64,000 nt of DNA from CAVQGM01 sp963712065 (GTDB lineage Bacteria; Actinomycetota; Acidimicrobiia; Acidimicrobiales; Acidimicrobilacustridaceae), in the NCBI GenBank assembly GCA_963712065.1, contig CAVQGM010000002.1, forward strand, positions 806,001 through 870,000. Reading direction: 5' to 3'. Below, piece by piece: positions 9,045-23,009 of this stretch (position 1 is its first letter; each line of letters starts with the position of its first letter). Below the pieces are notes generated by a model that did not search any database, was not told the DNA's origin, and worked only from the letters and a program-made list of their open reading frames with translations. The position numbers and the translations under genes are program-made.

Positions 9045-10483
9045 GCGACCCGGACGGACGGGCCGACGGCGGGATCGCCGACGGGTCGGGCCGCACGCTC
9101 TGGCACGGTCGGTTCGCCGGCGGCCCCGCCGACGAGCTGCTCGCCTTCACGGTGAGCCTGCCCTTCGACCGGCGCCTCGCCGCCGACGACCTCGAGGGGT
9201 CACGAGCCCACGTGCGCGGCCTGCGGCGGGTCGGGCTCCTCGACGACGCCGAGACCCACGCGGTGCTGGGCGCGCTCGACACCGTGGAGGAGGAGCTGGC
9301 ATCGGGGACGTTCGCGTTCGTGGCGAGCGACGAGGACATCCACACCGCGGTCGAGCGTCGGGTCACCGAGCTCGCCGGCCCTGCGGGCGCCAAGCTGCAC
9401 ACCGGGCGCAGCCGAAACGACCAGGTGGCCACCGACCTCCGCCTGTTCACCAAGCGCTCCCTCCTCGCGACCGCGGCCCGGGTGGTCGCGCTGCAGGAGA
9501 CGCTGCTGGCCCGGGCCGAGGACGTCGGCGACGCCTACCTGCCCGGCTACACCCACCTGCAGCGGGCCCAGCCGGTGCTGCTGGCCCATCACCTGCTGGC
9601 GCACGGGTGGGCGCTCGGCCGCGACGTCGATCGGCTCCTCGACGCCCGTCGCCGGCTCGACGTGTCCCCCCTCGGCGCCGGGGCCCTCGCCGGGTCGTCG
9701 CTGCCACTCGACCCCCGATCCGTCGCCGACGACCTCGGGTTCGCCGCCGTGTTCGAGAACTCCCTCGACGCGGTGAGCGACCGCGACTTCGTGGCCGAGG
9801 CCGCCTTCGACCTCGCCCTCGTCGGCGTGCACCTCTCGCGCATCGGCGAGGAGGTCGTGCTGTGGTCGTCGGAGGAGTTCGGCTTCCTGCGCCTCGACGA
9901 CGCCTACAGCACCGGCAGCTCGATGCTGCCCCAGAAGAAGAACCCCGACGTGGCCGAGTTGGCCCGCGGCAAGGCCGGCCGCCTCATCGGGAACCTCACC
10001 GGGCTGCTGGCCACCCTGAAGGGCCTGCCCCTCGCCTACAACCGCGACCTGCAGGAGGACAAGGAGCCGCTGTTCGACTCGTTCGACACCGTCGACCTGG
10101 CCCTGGACGCGGTCCGCGGGATGTTGGCGTCGTCGACGTTCGTGGTCGACGTCATGCAGGCGGCGGCCGACTCGCCGACCGTCGCCGCCACCGACATGGC
10201 CGAGTGGCTCGTGGCCCGGGGGGTGCCCTTCCGCGAGGCGCACGCCGTCGTGGGCGCGCTCGTGCGCGAGTCGCTGGAGGAGGGAAAGCCCCTCGGCGAG
10301 CTGCTCGAGGGCCACGGCGACTTCGGGATCGAGGCGCTCCGACTGCTCGAGGAGGGCGAAGCCGTGCGTCGTCGCCGCACGCCCGGCGGTGCCGGCCCCG
10401 ACCCCGTCGGACCCCAGCTCGAGCGGTTCCGGGATCACGTCGCGCTCACGCGCCACCGGCTCGTGGCCGAGGCCCCCGGGTGA
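9041..10483 (+). CDS. argH: Argininosuccinate lyase
   Basis: Splits argininosuccinate into arginine and fumarate. 480 residues. The fumarase/aspartase superfamily signature SSMLPQKKNPDVAEL is near residue 293, with HTGRSRNDQVATDLRL near 120 and GYTHLQRAQPV near 168. ATG at 9041 overlaps the argG stop. A short insertion RRRRTPGGAGPDPVGPQ near the C-terminus is not typical of the family but is in frame. Confidence 0.97.
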   Translation: MSDPDGRADGGIADGSGRTLWHGRFAGGPADELLAFTVSLPFDRRLAADDLEGSRAHVRGLRRVGLLDDAETHAVLGALDTVEEELASGTFAFVASDEDIHTAVERRVTELAGPAGAKLHTGRSRNDQVATDLRLFTKRSLLATAARVVALQETLLARAEDVGDAYLPGYTHLQRAQPVLLAHHLLAHGWALGRDVDRLLDARRRLDVSPLGAGALAGSSLPLDPRSVADDLGFAAVFENSLDAVSDRDFVAEAAFDLALVGVHLSRIGEEVVLWSSEEFGFLRLDDAYSTGSSMLPQKKNPDVAELARGKAGRLIGNLTGLLATLKGLPLAYNRDLQEDKEPLFDSFDTVDLALDAVRGMLASSTFVVDVMQAAADSPTVAATDMAEWLVARGVPFREAHAVVGALVRESLEEGKPLGELLEGHGDFGIEALRLLEEGEAVRRRRTPGGAGPDPVGPQLERFRDHVALTRHRLVAEAPG

Positions 10484-10893
10484 GCCACCGGGAGGACGTC
10501 GTCGTCCGCTACGGCGAGGTCGACCTGCAGGGCGTGGTCTTCAACGCCCACTACCTCGCCTACGTGGACCACGTGATGACGGGCTGGCTGGCGGCGTCGG
10601 GATGGGCCTACGCCGGGTCCGACTGGGACTTCATGGTCCGCAAGGCCGAGGTGGTCTGGGACGGCTCGGTGGGCTTCGGCGACGTCCTGACCGTCACCGC
10701 CCGGGTGGCGCACTGGGGCACGACCAGCTTCCGGATCCACTTCGCCCTCGACTGCGGCGACCGCCACGTCGGTGACGTGGCCCTCGTGTACGTGGGGATC
10801 GACAAGGCCACCAGGGCCAAGGCGGAGGTGCCCGCCGCCTTCCGCGCCGCCCTCGGGCCGGCATCGGACACCAAGCCCGGCACCGCCTCGTGA
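10480..10893 (+). CDS. Acyl-CoA thioesterase (4-hydroxybenzoyl-CoA thioesterase type)
   Basis: Single hotdog domain of 137 residues. The stretch RYGEVDLQGVVFNAHYLAYVD carries the aspartate and the N-H-Y motif of the 4HBT/YbgC group. GTG at 10480 overlaps the argH stop, so it is probably translated with the arginine operon although no role in arginine synthesis is expected. Substrate unknown. Confidence 0.85.
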   Translation: MSHREDVVVRYGEVDLQGVVFNAHYLAYVDHVMTGWLAASGWAYAGSDWDFMVRKAEVVWDGSVGFGDVLTVTARVAHWGTTSFRIHFALDCGDRHVGDVALVYVGIDKATRAKAEVPAAFRAALGPASDTKPGTAS

Positions 10894-11477
10894 CCCCGCG
10901 GCGACGCCGGTTGCCGCGCACGTTCTACCGGCGCGACAGCCGGGTCGTGGCCCCCGAGCTGCTCAACAAGGTGTTGGTGCTCGGTGCGCGCTCGGCCCGC
11001 ATCGTCGAGGTCGAGGCCTACGCCGGCGGCGAGGATCCCGGCAGCCATGCCTTCCGCGGGCCGACCCGCCGCAACGCCACCATGTTCGGGCCACCCGGCG
11101 GGTTGTACGTCTACTTCACCTACGGGATGCACTGGTGCGCCAACGCGGTGTGCGGGGAGGTGGGGGAGGGGGTGGCCGTGCTGCTGCGGGCGGCATCCCC
11201 GCTCACCGGGCTCGACGAGATGTGGACGGCGCGAGCCGCGGCGCGCACCGAACGCGATCTGCTGAGCGGTCCGGCCAAGCTGTGCCAGGCCTTCGGCATC
11301 GACGGCGGGTTCGACGGCGCCGACCTGGTGCGGGCCGATCGGGAGATCACCATCGCCGACGATGGTGTCGTGCCGCCCGACGACCCGGTGATCACCACCC
11401 GTGTCGGTCTCGGCGCGGGAGGCGAGCACCCCTGGCGTTGGTACGTTGCCGGCGATCCCCATGTGTCCCGTCGGTGA
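10890..11477 (+). CDS. mpg: DNA-3-methyladenine glycosylase (AAG/MPG family)
   Basis: Base-excision repair glycosylase that removes alkylated purines. 195 residues, the bacterial size. IVEVEAYAGGEDPGSHAFRG contains the catalytic glutamate, followed by RNATMFGPPGGLYVYFTYGMH and LLSGPAKLCQAFGI. GTG at 10890 overlaps the preceding thioesterase stop. Confidence 0.95.
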   Translation: MTPRRRRLPRTFYRRDSRVVAPELLNKVLVLGARSARIVEVEAYAGGEDPGSHAFRGPTRRNATMFGPPGGLYVYFTYGMHWCANAVCGEVGEGVAVLLRAASPLTGLDEMWTARAAARTERDLLSGPAKLCQAFGIDGGFDGADLVRADREITIADDGVVPPDDPVITTRVGLGAGGEHPWRWYVAGDPHVSRR

Positions 11478-12078
11478 GTGTCGACCCGCGACCGACGCGC
11501 CCTCGGCTCGGGCGGCGCTGCACCAGGTGCTCGACGCGGTCGTGGTGACGGCCCCCGACCAGGCGGCGGTCCTCGACCGCATGCGGGCCTTCGCCCGTGA
11601 CCACGACGACGCTCTGCTGCGGTCGTGCGCCGAGGGTCACTTCACCGGCTCGGCGCTGGTGGTCGACGGGTCGCGGTCTGCGGTGCTGGTGCTGTTCCAC
11701 CGCAAGCTGCAGAAGTGGCTCCAACCGGGTGGGCACGCCGACGGCGAGGGCGACCTGGCCGCCGTGGCCCTGCGCGAGGCGACTGAGGAGACCGGGATCG
11801 ACGGGCTCGTGGTGCTGCGGCCGGCGGTCGACCTCGACATCCACGAGGTCCGGCCGCGTGGTGAGGCGCGCCACCTGCACCTCGACGTGCGGTTCGTGGT
11901 GCGGGCGCCGGCCGGTGCCGAGCCCACCGGCAACCACGAGTCGGAGGCCCTGCGCTGGGTGGCCGTCGACGAGCTCGAGGGGCTGGGTGCCGACGAGGGG
12001 TTGCGGCGGCTGGCCCACTCGGGGACGACGCGCCTCAGCCGAGATCCTGGGGCGTGGCGCACGCCCCCATGCGGTTGA
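11461..12078 (+). CDS. NUDIX hydrolase
   Basis: About 205 residues from the ATG at 11461, which lies inside the end of mpg; an internal GTG is also possible. NUDIX-box region GGHADGEGDLAAVALREATE, then ETGIDG, near residue 95: the REATEET part is intact but the first box glutamate is displaced by one position, as in several actinobacterial members. Substrate unknown. Its 3' end overlaps the convergent small membrane-protein gene by 44 bases. Confidence 0.85.
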   Translation: MCPVGECRPATDAPSARAALHQVLDAVVVTAPDQAAVLDRMRAFARDHDDALLRSCAEGHFTGSALVVDGSRSAVLVLFHRKLQKWLQPGGHADGEGDLAAVALREATEETGIDGLVVLRPAVDLDIHEVRPRGEARHLHLDVRFVVRAPAGAEPTGNHESEALRWVAVDELEGLGADEGLRRLAHSGTTRLSRDPGAWRTPPCG

Positions 12079-12565
12079 CCTCGGCGAAGCGGTCGATCGG
12101 CTCGGTGATCTGGTCCTCGTTCTTCTCGGACACGTAGAAGCGAGCCCCCGCGTCCTCGCGGAGCCGGGCGGCGTAGTCGGCCCGGTCGCCGAGGTACACC
12201 GCCCAGTCGTCGAGCCACTCGTCGACCATCCGGCCGTCGCGCTCGGTGGTGGGCGCCGCCGCGCGGAGCTGCACGAGCATCGCCTCGAGCTCTTCGTCGG
12301 CCCGATCGATCATGCCGGCCCGGTCGGCCGCCGTCTCGGCCTCGAAGGCGGGGGGCAGGGAGGCGAGGGCCACGCCGGTGGCGAGGCAGATCTCCTGCGC
12401 CTGCTCGCCGTAGGCCGCGTCGTCGAGGGTGCCGGGTGCCCGGCGGGCGTCCTGGGCGAAGGCGAAGATCCACAGCACCACGATGCCGAGGAGGATGGCG
12501 ACGGCGCCGACGCGGCCCCAGGGGAAGCGGCGGGCCTGCTCGTCCACGGCGGTCGGCGAGGTCAC
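12035..12565 (-). CDS. Small membrane-anchored protein of unknown function
   Basis: About 176 residues from a GTG at 12565 (a TTG at 12601 is the alternative). One hydrophobic segment, VGAVAILLGIVVLWIFAFA, near residues 20-38, followed by an acidic extracytoplasmic domain with two cysteines (EICLATGVA and MGACATPQ). No recognised family. Divergent from tyrS and convergent with the NUDIX gene. Confidence 0.6.
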   Translation of the reverse strand: MTSPTAVDEQARRFPWGRVGAVAILLGIVVLWIFAFAQDARRAPGTLDDAAYGEQAQEICLATGVALASLPPAFEAETAADRAGMIDRADEELEAMLVQLRAAAPTTERDGRMVDEWLDDWAVYLGDRADYAARLREDAGARFYVSEKNEDQITEPIDRFAEVNRMGACATPQDLG

Positions 12566-12677
12566 CCCCTCACTGTGCCGTGGTGGCCGGGGCAGGACCA
12601 AATGGGGCGGCGGACGATCCTCGGTGGGTCCCCAACGGAGTGGACGTCACCGCGCCCCACGGATGACGATCTCGCCC

Positions 12678-13955
12678 ATGGCCGACCCCGACGCGATCCT
12701 CGACGACCTGCAGGCGAGGGGGCTGATCCAGGACCACACCGACCTCGATCTGCTCCGGGCCCGTCTCGCCGAGGGGCCGATCACCGTCTACGCCGGGTTC
12801 GACCCGACCGGCGACAGCCTGCACATCGGCCACCTGGTGCCCCTGCTGGCGCTGCGGCGCTTCCAGCAGTACGGGCACCACCCGATCGCCCTCGCCGGTG
12901 GGGCCACGGGGATGATCGGCGACCCCGGCGGACGCTCCGAGGAGCGCAACCTCCTCGACGACGTCACCGTGAGCGGCAACGTGCGGGCGATCAGCGGCCA
13001 GCTGGCCCGGTTCCTCGACTTCGAGGCGGCCGCCAATCCGGCCCGCCTCGTCGACAACCGCGACTGGACCGCCCCGATGACGGTGATCGACTTCCTCCGG
13101 GACGTCGGCAAGCACGTCACCGTGAACGTGATGCTGGGCAAGGAGTCGGTGCGGTCCCGGGTGGAGGGCGAGCACGGCATCTCCTACACCGAGTTCAGCT
13201 ACATGCTCCTCCAGGCGAACGACTACTGGTGGTTGCGCGACCACATGGGGTGCGAGCTGCAGGTGGGCGGTTCCGACCAGTGGGGCAACATCACCGCCGG
13301 TGTCGACCTGATCCGCCGCCGCGAGGGTGCGCACGTCCACGCCCTGACCGTCCCGCTCGTGACCCGCTCGGACGGCAGCAAGTTCGGCAAGACCGCCGGT
13401 GGAGCGGTGTGGCTCGACGGCGCCCGCACGTCGCCCTACGAGCTGTTCCAGTACTTCCTGGCGGTCGACGACCGGGACGTCGAGCGGTACCTCCTCCAGC
13501 TCACCCTGGTGCCCGTGGGCGAGGTCGGCGAGGTGATGGCCGCCCACCTCGAGGCCCCCGAGCGTCGCCTCGCCCAGCGCCGTCTGGCCGGCGCGGTCAC
13601 CGAGCTGGTGCACGGCCCCGAAGCCCGGGCCGAGGCCGAGGCTGCGTCGGCCGGGTTCACCCGGCAGGCCGGGTCCCTCACCCCAGAGGACTTCGAGACC
13701 CTGGCCGGCACCATCCCCACGACCGAGATCCCCGCGGCCGAGGTGGTCGGCGCCGATCTGGTGGACCTGGCCAGCCGCATCGGGCTGGTGGGATCGAAGA
13801 GCGAGGCCCGCCGGCTGCTCGACCAGCAGGGCCTCTACCTCAACGACGTCGCCGAGGGCGCGAGTCGCCCCATCGGGACCGACGACCTCGCCCACGGCCG
13901 CTGGTTGCTGCTGCGGAAGGGAAAGAAGACCCGGCACCTCGTGGTGGCCGGCTAG
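12678..13955 (+). CDS. tyrS: Tyrosyl-tRNA synthetase
   Basis: Class I aminoacyl-tRNA synthetase charging tRNA-Tyr. 425 residues from the ATG at 12678; an in-frame ATG at 12663 is an alternative. HIGH motif as SLHIGHL near residue 51, KMSKS equivalent KFGKT near 235, and a C-terminal S4 RNA-binding domain (LVGSKSEARRLLDQQGLYLN). The gene directly precedes the rRNA operon promoters and has no visible Shine-Dalgarno sequence. Confidence 0.97.
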   Translation: MADPDAILDDLQARGLIQDHTDLDLLRARLAEGPITVYAGFDPTGDSLHIGHLVPLLALRRFQQYGHHPIALAGGATGMIGDPGGRSEERNLLDDVTVSGNVRAISGQLARFLDFEAAANPARLVDNRDWTAPMTVIDFLRDVGKHVTVNVMLGKESVRSRVEGEHGISYTEFSYMLLQANDYWWLRDHMGCELQVGGSDQWGNITAGVDLIRRREGAHVHALTVPLVTRSDGSKFGKTAGGAVWLDGARTSPYELFQYFLAVDDRDVERYLLQLTLVPVGEVGEVMAAHLEAPERRLAQRRLAGAVTELVHGPEARAEAEAASAGFTRQAGSLTPEDFETLAGTIPTTEIPAAEVVGADLVDLASRIGLVGSKSEARRLLDQQGLYLNDVAEGASRPIGTDDLAHGRWLLLRKGKKTRHLVVAG

Positions 13956-13980
13956 CGCCTGCCCGCTCCCGGTCCGCAGG

Positions 13981-14009
13981 TTGGCACGGTCGGCGCCTCC
14001 TGCTAGAGT
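13981..14009 (+). promoter_or_regulatory. rRNA operon promoter P1
   Basis: TTGGCA at 13981-13986 and TAGAGT at 14004-14009 with a 17-base spacer, 26 bases after the tyrS stop and 470 bases before 16S. Spacing is optimal for the housekeeping sigma factor. Start of transcription would be near 14016. Confidence 0.65.
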
Positions 14010-14063
14010 CAACTTTCCGCCTACCTGGCCAGGGGATGCGGGCACGAGCACGAACCAGCGGGT

Positions 14064-14092
14064 TTGACTCTGCCTGACGCCCCCGATAGGTT
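14064..14092 (+). promoter_or_regulatory. rRNA operon promoter P2
   Basis: TTGACT at 14064-14069 and TAGGTT at 14087-14092, again with a 17-base spacer, 83 bases downstream of P1. Tandem promoters of this kind are usual for rRNA operons. Confidence 0.6.
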
Positions 14093-14240
14093 GGCAACCC
14101 GCTCCACCGGCGCCCCTGCGGGGTTCGGAGGAGCGGCCCCGGCGGCCACGCCGCCGGCGAAACGGCTCGACTGCTTCGGCGGTCGCCTGCCCAACGAGTG
14201 CGTCGAGCGCTCGGTGCCCACGGGCACCGTCTCGACGGTT

Positions 14241-14269
14241 GCGCTCCTTGAAAACGGAATAGAGGACGA
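14241..14269 (+). other. 5' arm of the pre-16S processing stem
   Basis: 29 bases in the rRNA leader, beginning GCGCTCCTTG, are complementary to 16168-16196 in the 16S-23S spacer with one mismatch and one G-U pair. Pairing would loop out the 16S precursor, the standard substrate for RNase III-type processing. Apart from the promoters and this arm, 13956-14480 holds no other recognisable gene or site. Confidence 0.8.
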
Positions 14270-14480
14270 AAAAGCCAGTGCGGGCGACCGTCGAGGCACC
14301 GTCCACCAGGCAGGAGCTCCGGCTCCGGTGGACGGCACGCGCGAACGGTTGTCACATACGTCAATTTTCGTCACCCCGATGGTGCTTCGTGCACCGGACG
14401 AGTGACGACGAGTTGGCCTCGGTCAGCCAGCCGAGGCCGGCTCTCCACGATCGATGGACCGGTTCGCCGGCCCGGAGATT

Positions 14481-19379
<4,899 letters not shown>

Positions 19380-19454
19380 ACAATGATGTTCGTGCTCGCT
19401 GTGGAGTTCTCGATGGGGCGCGGTCGCCGTAGGCGCCGCTCCGTTGACAACAGA

Positions 19455-19572
<118 letters not shown>

Positions 19573-19581
19573 TTCTCACGA

Positions 19582-19609
19582 GAAGAGGGCCCCGAGAGGG
19601 GTCCTCTTT
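19582..19609 (+). terminator. rRNA operon terminator
   Basis: Hairpin GAGGGCCCC-GAGA-GGGGTCCTC flanked by AAGA and TTTC directly after 5S: a strong stem with a short T run, typical of intrinsic termination. Confidence 0.8.
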
Positions 19610-19676
19610 CGCGTCCGGATGGGGCCTCACGTCGGTTCCGAACAGCCGGTCGCGCCACTCCGGTACAGTGCCGCGC

Positions 19677-21150
19677 ATGGCCCGTCCCGCTCGAGCAGAT
19701 CCACCGGGCCGGGGCGGTCGACCCACCGGCACCGGTCGCCGCGGGGCCAAGGCGTCAACCGGCGGTCGCTCCGCTGCCAAGCCGGCTCGATCCGGGAAGA
19801 AGGCCGGGCCGGCGAAGGCTCGCGCCGGCCGCTCCGGCGGCGGCAGTCGGGGGGCCACCTCGAAGGGCGCCGGGGCGAAGGCCGGCGGCGGACGCACGCG
19901 CGCGGCGAAGCCGGGCCGCGAGCGCCGGGGCGAGGACGACACGCGGGGGGAGCCGCGTGCGCCGCGACGAGCCGAGGGCGACGACCGCCGGACCGGCCGG
20001 GAGACCGAGCGATCCCGACGGGCCGGACCGGCACGCGGCCCGGTGCGACGAGGGACGGCCGGTGCTCGCGAGCGGGACGTGGCGCGCGAACGTCAGGACC
20101 GCGTCCATCCCGACGAACGCAGGGCCGCCAAGGCCGGTTGGGGAGGCCTCGCCGCCCGGGGCGCGCGCCGGGTCGCCGATGACGACGACACCCGGGGCGG
20201 CCCGGGCGGTCGAGCCCCGACCGGGGGCCCATCCGATCGGGGTGCCGATCGGGGCCCGTCGGCCGAGGCCGGTCGGGCGGGGCCGGGTGGCCGACGAGTC
20301 CGCGGCCGGTGGGGAGGCGACGGCGGCGTGGCGCGCCTCGGGCGACGCCGGTGCACGCGTCCGACGCCCGAGCGGTGGGCCGGCGACCGTCATCCCGTCG
20401 GGTCCCCCCGAGCCGCAGGCCGAGTGGGTTCGAGTCGACGACCTGCGTGAGGAGGCCACTGGGGCGGTGGCACGAGGTGGCGCCCGCCGTCCGGCGCGCC
20501 GTCCTGCCGCGCCGGTCGACGTGGCCACCGACGACGCGTTGCGGGCCGACCTCGGCCGAGCCGTGGGCTCGGGACGGGCGACGAAGGCCGAGCAGCGCCT
20601 CCGGGAGGCCGGTCGGGCCTTCGACGCCGAGCGCTTCCCCGACGCCGCCCGGGTGCTGAAACCCCTCGCCGCCGACGCGCCCGGCGTGCCCGCCATCCGC
20701 GAGCTGTACGGCCTCACCCTGTATCGGCTCGGTCGGTGGAAGCTGGCCGTGGTCGAGCTCGAGGCGTTCCGGCAGCTGACCGGGTCGACCGAGCAGCATC
20801 CCGTCCTCGCCGACTGCTACCGGGCCCTGCGCCGGTGGCACGCCGTCGAGGAGCTGTGGGAGGAGCTCCGGGACGCGTCGCCGTCGGCGTCGCTCGTGAC
20901 CGAGGGCCGCATCGTGGCCGCCGGTGCCCTCGCCGACCGGGGCGACCTCCCCGGCGCGGTGAAGTTGCTCGGGGCCGGGTTCCGGTTCCCGCGGCGGCCG
21001 CAGCTCCACCACCTCAGGCGGGCCTACGCCCTCGGCGACCTCGAGGAGCGGGCCGGGGACCTGCCCCGGGCCCGCGAGCTGTTCGGTCGGGTGGCCGCCG
21101 TCGACCCCGACTTCGCCGACGTGTCCCGCCGACTGCGGGCGCTCGGCTGA
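19677..21150 (+). CDS. Tetratricopeptide-repeat protein with basic low-complexity N-terminus (probable frameshift)
   Basis: Two reading frames are involved. From the ATG at 19677 (7 bases after TACAGT, so leaderless) the frame gives a Lys/Arg/Ala/Gly-rich tail with WGGLAARGARRV; from about 20290 to the stop at 21150 the coding signal is in the next frame, with EWVRVDDLREEATGAV and then TPR-like helices (AERFPDAARVLKPLAADAPG, YGLTLYRLGRWKLAVVELEA, GDLPRARELFGRVAAVDPDF). Removing one base near 20284-20286 joins them. Function unknown; the TPR half suggests protein binding and the basic tail could bind nucleic acid. It could instead be two genes. Confidence 0.6.
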
Positions 21151-21161
21151 GGGCTGCGGGC

Positions 21162-21587
21162 GTGGACGTCGGCCTCACCCACGTGGCCCTGACGGCCACC
21201 GACCCCGACGCCTCGGCCCGGTTCTACCGCCGCTACGCGGCCATGGAGGTCGTGCACCGGCGGGTCGACGGCGACGTCGTCGTGGTGTGGCTCTCCGACC
21301 GCACCCGGCCGTTCGTGGTCGTGCTGATCCAGGTGGAGCGCGTCGCCCGGCCCCTCGACGGCGTGCACCACCTGGGCGTCGGCGTGGCGAGCCCGGACGA
21401 GCTCGACCGGCTGGTCGCCCTCGCCCGCGAGGACGGCGTGCTCGCGGAGGGCCCTGCCGACCTCGGCTACCCCGTCGGCCTCTACGCCATCCTGCGCGAT
21501 CCCGACGGCCACCAGCTCGAGCTGTCCTACGGGCAGGACGTCGGCCTCGCCGTCGCCGTGGGCGCCGGGCCCGACGACGACGCCTGA
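21162..21587 (+). CDS. Glyoxalase/VOC family protein
   Basis: 141 residues from a GTG at 21162. Paired beta-alpha-beta-beta-beta modules: THVALTATDPDASARFYRRY at the start and RDPDGHQLELSYGQD near residue 117, which contain the metal-ligand His and Glu positions of the vicinal oxygen chelate fold. Substrate unknown. It starts 11 bases after the TPR gene and probably shares its transcript. Confidence 0.8.
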   Translation: MDVGLTHVALTATDPDASARFYRRYAAMEVVHRRVDGDVVVVWLSDRTRPFVVVLIQVERVARPLDGVHHLGVGVASPDELDRLVALAREDGVLAEGPADLGYPVGLYAILRDPDGHQLELSYGQDVGLAVAVGAGPDDDA

Positions 21588-21700
21588 GCCCGTCGTCCCC
21601 TCGGCAGGTCGCCCACCTCGCCCGGCTCCGCGCCAGGGCGGCGGTCCGGTTGGCGGACGACTGGTGACGTTGGGCCGTGCCCAGGGGCGGCGGTGGCGCG

Positions 21701-21743
21701 TACTGTGGGGGTCGATACGCCGCCGTGACCGACGAGGAGTGGC
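21701..21743 (+). promoter_or_regulatory. fbaB promoter -10 and ribosome binding site
   Basis: TACTGT at 21701-21706 matches the TANNNT -10 elements used elsewhere in the window; transcription would begin near 21713. GAGGAG at 21734-21739 is a clear Shine-Dalgarno 4 bases before the ATG, so this gene has a leader, unlike many neighbours. The rest of 21588-21700 shows nothing. Confidence 0.5.
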
Positions 21744-22796
21744 ATGACCGACATCCAGGCGCTGCTGGGCGACGAAGCCGAGCAGCTGCTCACCTACGAG
21801 TGCAAGGGCGTCCCGAAGGAAGATCTCACCCTCCCCGGGCCCGACATCGTCGAGCGGGTGTTCCGCAACACCGACCGCAGCCCCCAGGTGCTCCGCAGCC
21901 TGCAATCGCTCTACGGCCACGGCCGGCTGGCCGACACCGGCCACGTGTCGATCCTGCCGGTCGACCAGGGCATCGAGCACTCGGGTGCGGCCTCGTTCGC
22001 CCCGAACCCCAAGTACTTCGACCCGGCCAACATCGTCGAGCTGGCCATCGAGGGCGGGTGCAACGCGGTCGCCTCGACCTTCGGCGTGCTGGCGATGTGC
22101 TCACGCACCCACGCCCACCGCATCCCGTTCATCGTCAAGCTCAACCACAACGAGATGCTCTCGTACCCGGCCACCTACGACCAGATCATGTACGGGTCGG
22201 TCGAGGAGGCGTGGAACCTCGGTGCCGCGGCCGTCGGCGCCACGATCTACTTCGGGTCCGAGGGCTCCCACCGCCAGATCGTCGAGATCGCCGAGGCCTT
22301 CCAGCAGGCCCACGAGCTCGGCATGTTCACCGTCCTGTGGTGCTACCTGCGCAACAGCGACTTCAAGGTCGACGGCGTCAACTACGAGGACAGCGCCGAC
22401 CTGACCGGCCAGGCCAACCACATGGGCGTCACCATCGAAGCCGACATCATCAAGCAGAAGCAGCCCACGAAGAACGGCGGCTACCCGGCCGTCGACTTCG
22501 GCAAGACCAACAAGCTGGTCTACGGCGACCTCGTCGCCGAGAACCCGATCGACTGGACCCGCTGGCAGGTCGTCAACTGCTACATGGGCAAGGTCGGGCT
22601 CATCAACAGCGGCGGCGAGTCCAAGGGCGCGAGCGACCTGGCCGATGCGGTGCGCACCGCGGTGATCAACAAGCGGGCCGGCGGCACCGGTCTCATCTCG
22701 GGCCGCAAGGCCTTCCAGCGACCCACCGCCGACGGCATCGAGCTGCTGCACGCCATCCAGGACGTCTACCTCGACGGGTCCGTCACCGTCGCCTGA
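21744..22796 (+). CDS. fbaB: Class I fructose-bisphosphate aldolase (FbaB/DhnA type)
   Basis: Glycolysis/gluconeogenesis: reversible cleavage of fructose 1,6-bisphosphate by a Schiff-base mechanism. 350 residues. ILPVDQGIEHSG near residue 72, FIVKLNHNEM near 131, TIYFGSEGSH near 166, VLWCYLRNSDF near 199 and NSGGESKGASDL near 291 fit the archaeal-type class I family; Schiff-base formation belongs to a lysine in the C-terminal half. It stands alone, with its own promoter. Confidence 0.92.
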   Translation: MTDIQALLGDEAEQLLTYECKGVPKEDLTLPGPDIVERVFRNTDRSPQVLRSLQSLYGHGRLADTGHVSILPVDQGIEHSGAASFAPNPKYFDPANIVELAIEGGCNAVASTFGVLAMCSRTHAHRIPFIVKLNHNEMLSYPATYDQIMYGSVEEAWNLGAAAVGATIYFGSEGSHRQIVEIAEAFQQAHELGMFTVLWCYLRNSDFKVDGVNYEDSADLTGQANHMGVTIEADIIKQKQPTKNGGYPAVDFGKTNKLVYGDLVAENPIDWTRWQVVNCYMGKVGLINSGGESKGASDLADAVRTAVINKRAGGTGLISGRKAFQRPTADGIELLHAIQDVYLDGSVTVA

Positions 22797-22804
22797 CCGC
22801 CACC

Positions 22805-22845
22805 GCGGTCGTCACCGGTCGGCGGGAGCCGTCGGCGACGACCGC
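22805..22845 (+). terminator. Possible fbaB terminator hairpin
   Basis: GCGGTCGTC (22805-22813) pairs with GACGACCGC (22837-22845), starting 9 bases after the fbaB stop, with a 23-base partly structured loop and no T tract. It is a stem that could terminate or protect the 3' end; weak evidence. Confidence 0.35.
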
Positions 22846-22891
22846 TGGCGGCGGGCGCCCCCCGGGTCCCCGGATCGGGTCGGCGCGGCGG

Positions 22892-23009
22892 TACAGTGAC
22901 CGAGGCCTGACGGGCAGTCAGGCCGAGACCGAGGGCGGCCGACGCGCCTCGGGCCACCGGGTCGGGGGCGACGGCCGCGCCACACCGACAACGGAACAAA
23001 GGGGTTCTC
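22892..23009 (+). promoter_or_regulatory. korA promoter -10 and leader
   Basis: TACAGT at 22892-22897 would start transcription near 22904, giving a leader of about 105 bases. AAAGGGG before the GTG at 23010 is a plausible ribosome binding site. No riboswitch fold was recognised. Confidence 0.45.

Noticed and set aside
2895..12000. Long minus-strand frames opposite the arginine operon (for example 2895-4349, 5814-7250, 7485-8963)
   Set aside because: Each is antisense to a gene with intact catalytic motifs and shows the shadow composition of GC-rich coding DNA.
12570..12677. T-box or other tRNA-sensing leader before tyrS
   Set aside because: The gap to the divergent gene is about 100 bases with no T-box-like TGG-pairing bulge or terminator; the gene appears to have little or no leader.
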